This document shows positions 13,987 to 15,557 of a DNA stretch of 15,557 nt, piece by piece. Position 1 is the stretch's first letter. Every line of letters starts with the position of its first letter. The notes under the pieces were generated by a model. The model ran no database searches. It was not told where the DNA came from and worked only from the letters and a program-made list of their open reading frames with translations. The position numbers and the translations under genes were made by a program. The DNA is taken from the NCBI GenBank assembly GCA_035310015.1, contig DATGEO010000139.1, forward strand, positions 1-15,557, written 5' to 3'. This DNA comes from DATGEO01 sp035310015 (GTDB taxonomy: Bacteria > Chloroflexota > Dormibacteria > Dormibacterales > Dormibacteraceae).

Positions 13987-14217
13987 ATGTTCGCCCGCTG
14001 GGGCCGCCTGGCCGCGGCGGTGATCATCAAATCCATCGGCGTGGGCCTCGCGATCGCGATCGCGATCGACGCGACCATCGTCCGCATCCTCATCGTGCCG
14101 TCGGTGATGCGCATCCTCGGCAGTGCCAACTGGTGGGCCCCGAGACCGCTCGCGCTTCTGCACCACCGGCTCGGCGCGGGCGAGGCGCGCCCGGTTCGAC
14201 GGCAGGCCCCGGGCTAG
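13987..14217 (+). pseudogene. free-standing C-terminal fragment of an MmpL-type transporter
   Basis: The 76-residue frame contains 'GVGLAIAIAIDATIVRILIV' followed by 'PSVMRILGSANWWAPRPLAL'. This is the conserved last transmembrane segment and exit of MMPL-family RND transporters, which are normally 700-1000 residues. Nothing upstream encodes the rest: a hairpin terminator and another gene lie immediately before it. The ATG at 13987 is preceded by a -10-like TATCGT at 13972-13977, so it may still be expressed. Either it is a remnant of a deleted transporter gene, or it is a real small membrane protein keeping this segment. The frame is intact and no stop interrupts it, which is unusual for an old relic. 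There is no Shine-Dalgarno. Confidence 0.6.
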
Positions 14218-14229
14218 CCGCGTTCGCTA

Positions 14230-14253
14230 CTGGCGCGATCGCCAGGCGCGATC
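14230..14253. repeat. small hairpin and direct repeat upstream of the SGNH hydrolase
   Basis: CTGGCG-CGAT-CGCCAG (14230-14245) is a six-bp inverted repeat. GGCGCGATC occurs twice, at 14232-14240 and 14245-14253, ending directly at the -10-like TAGACT. It lies where a repressor would bind for the next gene, or it could be a weak terminator for the MmpL fragment. The sequence does not decide between these. Confidence 0.35.
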
Positions 14254-14290
14254 TAGACTCCATGCGGCTTCCATCCGGGCTGTGAGGAGG
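14254..14290 (+). promoter_or_regulatory. -10-like hexamer and strong Shine-Dalgarno of the SGNH hydrolase
   Basis: TAGACT at 14254-14259 fits the TANNNT -10 pattern; no clear -35 is seen. GAGGAGG at 14284-14290 is an excellent ribosome site six bases before the ATG at 14297, and it fixes that start over longer in-frame alternatives. Confidence 0.5.
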
Positions 14291-14296
14291 ATTGAC

Positions 14297-15169
14297 ATGC
14301 GGGTTCGCATCCTGACTTTGATCTCGGTTGTCGCCCTGTTCGTCGCCGGCGCCGTGCCCGCCTCCGCGACCAGCGAAGGCATCAGCTACCTCGCTCTTGG
14401 CGACTCCGTGCCGTTTGGCTTCAATCCGCTCGTCTCGCCATTGGATGCGAGCAACTTCGTCGGTTATCCGGAGGCGGCGGCGCAGCTGCTCAACATCGAG
14501 GACGTGAACGCGTCGTGCCCCGGCGAGGCCAGCGGCGGGTTCCTCTCGCTGACCGGGACCGACAACGTGTGTCGCCCATACCGTGCGGCCCTTCCGCTCC
14601 ACGTCGCCTACACGACCGCGCAGATCGACTTCGCGACCTCGTATCTTCGCGCCCACCGCGACACCCGCCTGGTGACGCTCACGCTCGGCGCCAACGACCT
14701 GTTCCGCTGGCAGAAGGACTGCGCCGCCGGACTCACAGTGGGCACGTGCCCGCTGGGATTTGGCGGCGTGCTGGCGGTGCTGCGAGCGAACCTCACCACC
14801 ATCTTCGCGGACCTCAGGGCCACCGGTTACACGGGTCTGATCGTCGCCGTGACGTATTACGCGCTGAACTACTCCGATCCGTCGAGCGTCGGTGGATCGC
14901 TAGCCCTCAACGCCCAGATGGCGGCCGCGGGCGCATCCTTCGGCGTGCGGATCGCAAACGGGTTTGCCGCCTGGGAGCCGACCGCCCTCGCCGCGGGAGG
15001 CGACTCGTGCGCCGCCGGCCTGCTGATCCGGCTGACGGCGACGACCTGCGACGTCCACCCGACGCCGCTCGGCCGCGACCTGCTGGCCAAGGCGCTGGTC
15101 GCGACGATCGCCGCGAGCTGTCCGGCCGCCAGCGCGACGGGGTGCCTCGATCGGAACCAGGCCGCCTAG
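14297..15169 (+). CDS. secreted SGNH/GDSL-family hydrolase
   Basis: A 290-residue secreted esterase or lipase-like enzyme. Residues 1-24 are a Sec signal peptide (basic MRVR, hydrophobic core, PASA cleavage site). The SGNH blocks are present: S37 in LALGDSVPFG (nucleophile), N133 in LTLGANDLF, and D252-x-H254 in CDVHPTPLG, giving the Ser-His-Asp set. Several Cys (in ASCPGE, NVCRPY, KDCAAG, GTCPLG, DSCAAG, TTCDVH, ASCPAA, GCLD) suggest disulfides, as in many secreted actinobacterial members. The start is set by the Shine-Dalgarno GAGGAGG. The substrate is unknown; lipids or acetylated polysaccharides are usual in the family. The gene converges on the molybdoenzyme gene with 14 bp between stops. 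Confidence 0.92.
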   Translation: MRVRILTLISVVALFVAGAVPASATSEGISYLALGDSVPFGFNPLVSPLDASNFVGYPEAAAQLLNIEDVNASCPGEASGGFLSLTGTDNVCRPYRAALPLHVAYTTAQIDFATSYLRAHRDTRLVTLTLGANDLFRWQKDCAAGLTVGTCPLGFGGVLAVLRANLTTIFADLRATGYTGLIVAVTYYALNYSDPSSVGGSLALNAQMAAAGASFGVRIANGFAAWEPTALAAGGDSCAAGLLIRLTATTCDVHPTPLGRDLLAKALVATIAASCPAASATGCLDRNQAA

Positions 15170-15183
15170 AGAGAGCGCACCGG

Positions 15184-15557
15184 TCACTGCAGCGGAAACG
15201 GCGGCTGCCACCAGCCGGGCACGTCGTCGACCTCGATCGCGACCACCCACTTGACCCACCAGAAGCCGCGGCGGCCGGCGGAGACGAGGCGCGCCGGGAA
15301 CCCATGACCGGGGTCGAGCGGGCGGTCGCCGACGCGGGTCGCGAGCAGCAGGCTGCCCGCCTCGCCCAAAGGAAAGCGCCGGTCATAGCCGGTGTGGGAG
15401 ACGACGCGGATCGACACGCCGTCACGCGCGCCGATCAGCCTGTCCAGCCTCGCGCCTGACCACTGCTGGGTGGAGTAGAAGCCGCCCGTGCAGTCGAGGG
15501 TCGCGGTCAGCCGGTCGTCGAAGGTCGAGATCTCGTCGTAGGTCCAGGTCCGGTCCG
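15184..15557 (-). CDS. sulfite-oxidase-family molybdopterin-dependent oxidoreductase, C-terminal part
   Basis: The frame is open to the right window edge, so the N-terminus is missing; about 124 residues are visible. The segment 'TATLDCTGGFYSTQQWSG' carries the Cys that binds molybdenum in the sulfite oxidase/YedY fold. It is followed by SIRVVSHTGYDRRFPL, GHGFPARLVSAGRRGFWWVKWV and the C-terminus WWQPPFPLQ. These are typical of bacterial membrane-linked members in which a transmembrane domain precedes the catalytic domain (the N-terminal region cannot be seen here). The usual reaction is sulfite or protein-methionine-sulfoxide redox chemistry, not substrate hydroxylation as in the xanthine dehydrogenase family. 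The substrate is unknown. Confidence 0.9.
   Translation of the reverse strand, partial: DRTWTYDEISTFDDRLTATLDCTGGFYSTQQWSGARLDRLIGARDGVSIRVVSHTGYDRRFPLGEAGSLLLATRVGDRPLDPGHGFPARLVSAGRRGFWWVKWVVAIEVDDVPGWWQPPFPLQ

Noticed and set aside
1..15557. Defence system, prophage, insertion sequence, CRISPR or tRNA
   Set aside because: No transposase, integrase, terminal repeats, repeat-spacer array or tRNA-like cloverleaf was found. The DUF222-HNH gene alone is not enough to call a defence island.

Overview
This is a high-GC (visibly around 70%) bacterial chromosome segment with tightly packed genes, many GTG starts and few Shine-Dalgarno (SD) sequences. A DUF222/HNH (13E12-type) endonuclease, a bacterial topoisomerase IB, double-zinc-ribbon membrane proteins and an MmpL-type remnant together suggest Actinomycetota or a soil Chloroflexota/Dormibacterota-like lineage. 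No rRNA, tRNA, CRISPR array, insertion sequence or prophage gene was seen, and the phylum call is inference from gene families only.

Layout. Positions 2-2342 run rightward: the C-terminal part of an alpha/beta hydrolase, a Nudix hydrolase, and a DUF222-HNH endonuclease behind a promoter covered by a LexA-like palindrome. Positions 2339-9015 hold the main metabolic block, which belongs to the xanthine dehydrogenase family of molybdenum hydroxylases. One large molybdopterin subunit runs leftward. Divergently, with only 17 bp between the two ATGs, runs a complete large/FAD/2Fe-2S set followed by a DUF3891 gene. Every junction in that four-gene set is a 4-base GTGA overlap, so the genes look translationally coupled. 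Neither large subunit carries the CoxL active-site loop of true aerobic CO dehydrogenase, so the substrate is unknown.

Positions 9017-10161 are leftward: a topoisomerase IB whose only good start is a CTG with its own SD, preceded by a 39-residue basic small protein. Positions 10212-11768 contain two thiol-based protection genes, an OsmC/Ohr-type peroxidase and peptide methionine sulfoxide reductase A, flanking a leftward single-pass membrane protein. Positions 11854-13908 are a two-gene unit: a PrsW-like membrane protein with a zinc ribbon at each end, and a zinc-ribbon single-pass protein with a large exported domain, closed by a strong 13-bp hairpin.

Positions 13987-15557 hold a free-standing C-terminal piece of an MmpL-type transporter, a secreted SGNH/GDSL hydrolase and, leftward off the edge, the C-terminal domain of a sulfite-oxidase-family molybdoenzyme. 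Three molybdenum enzymes from two unrelated families therefore lie in one window with no cofactor or maturation gene beside them.

The observations I consider most worth following are the LexA-like operator on the DUF222-HNH gene, the GTGA-coupled DUF3891 gene, the CTG-started topoisomerase with its upstream small protein, the zinc-ribbon PrsW variant, and the MmpL tail that could be an independent small membrane protein.
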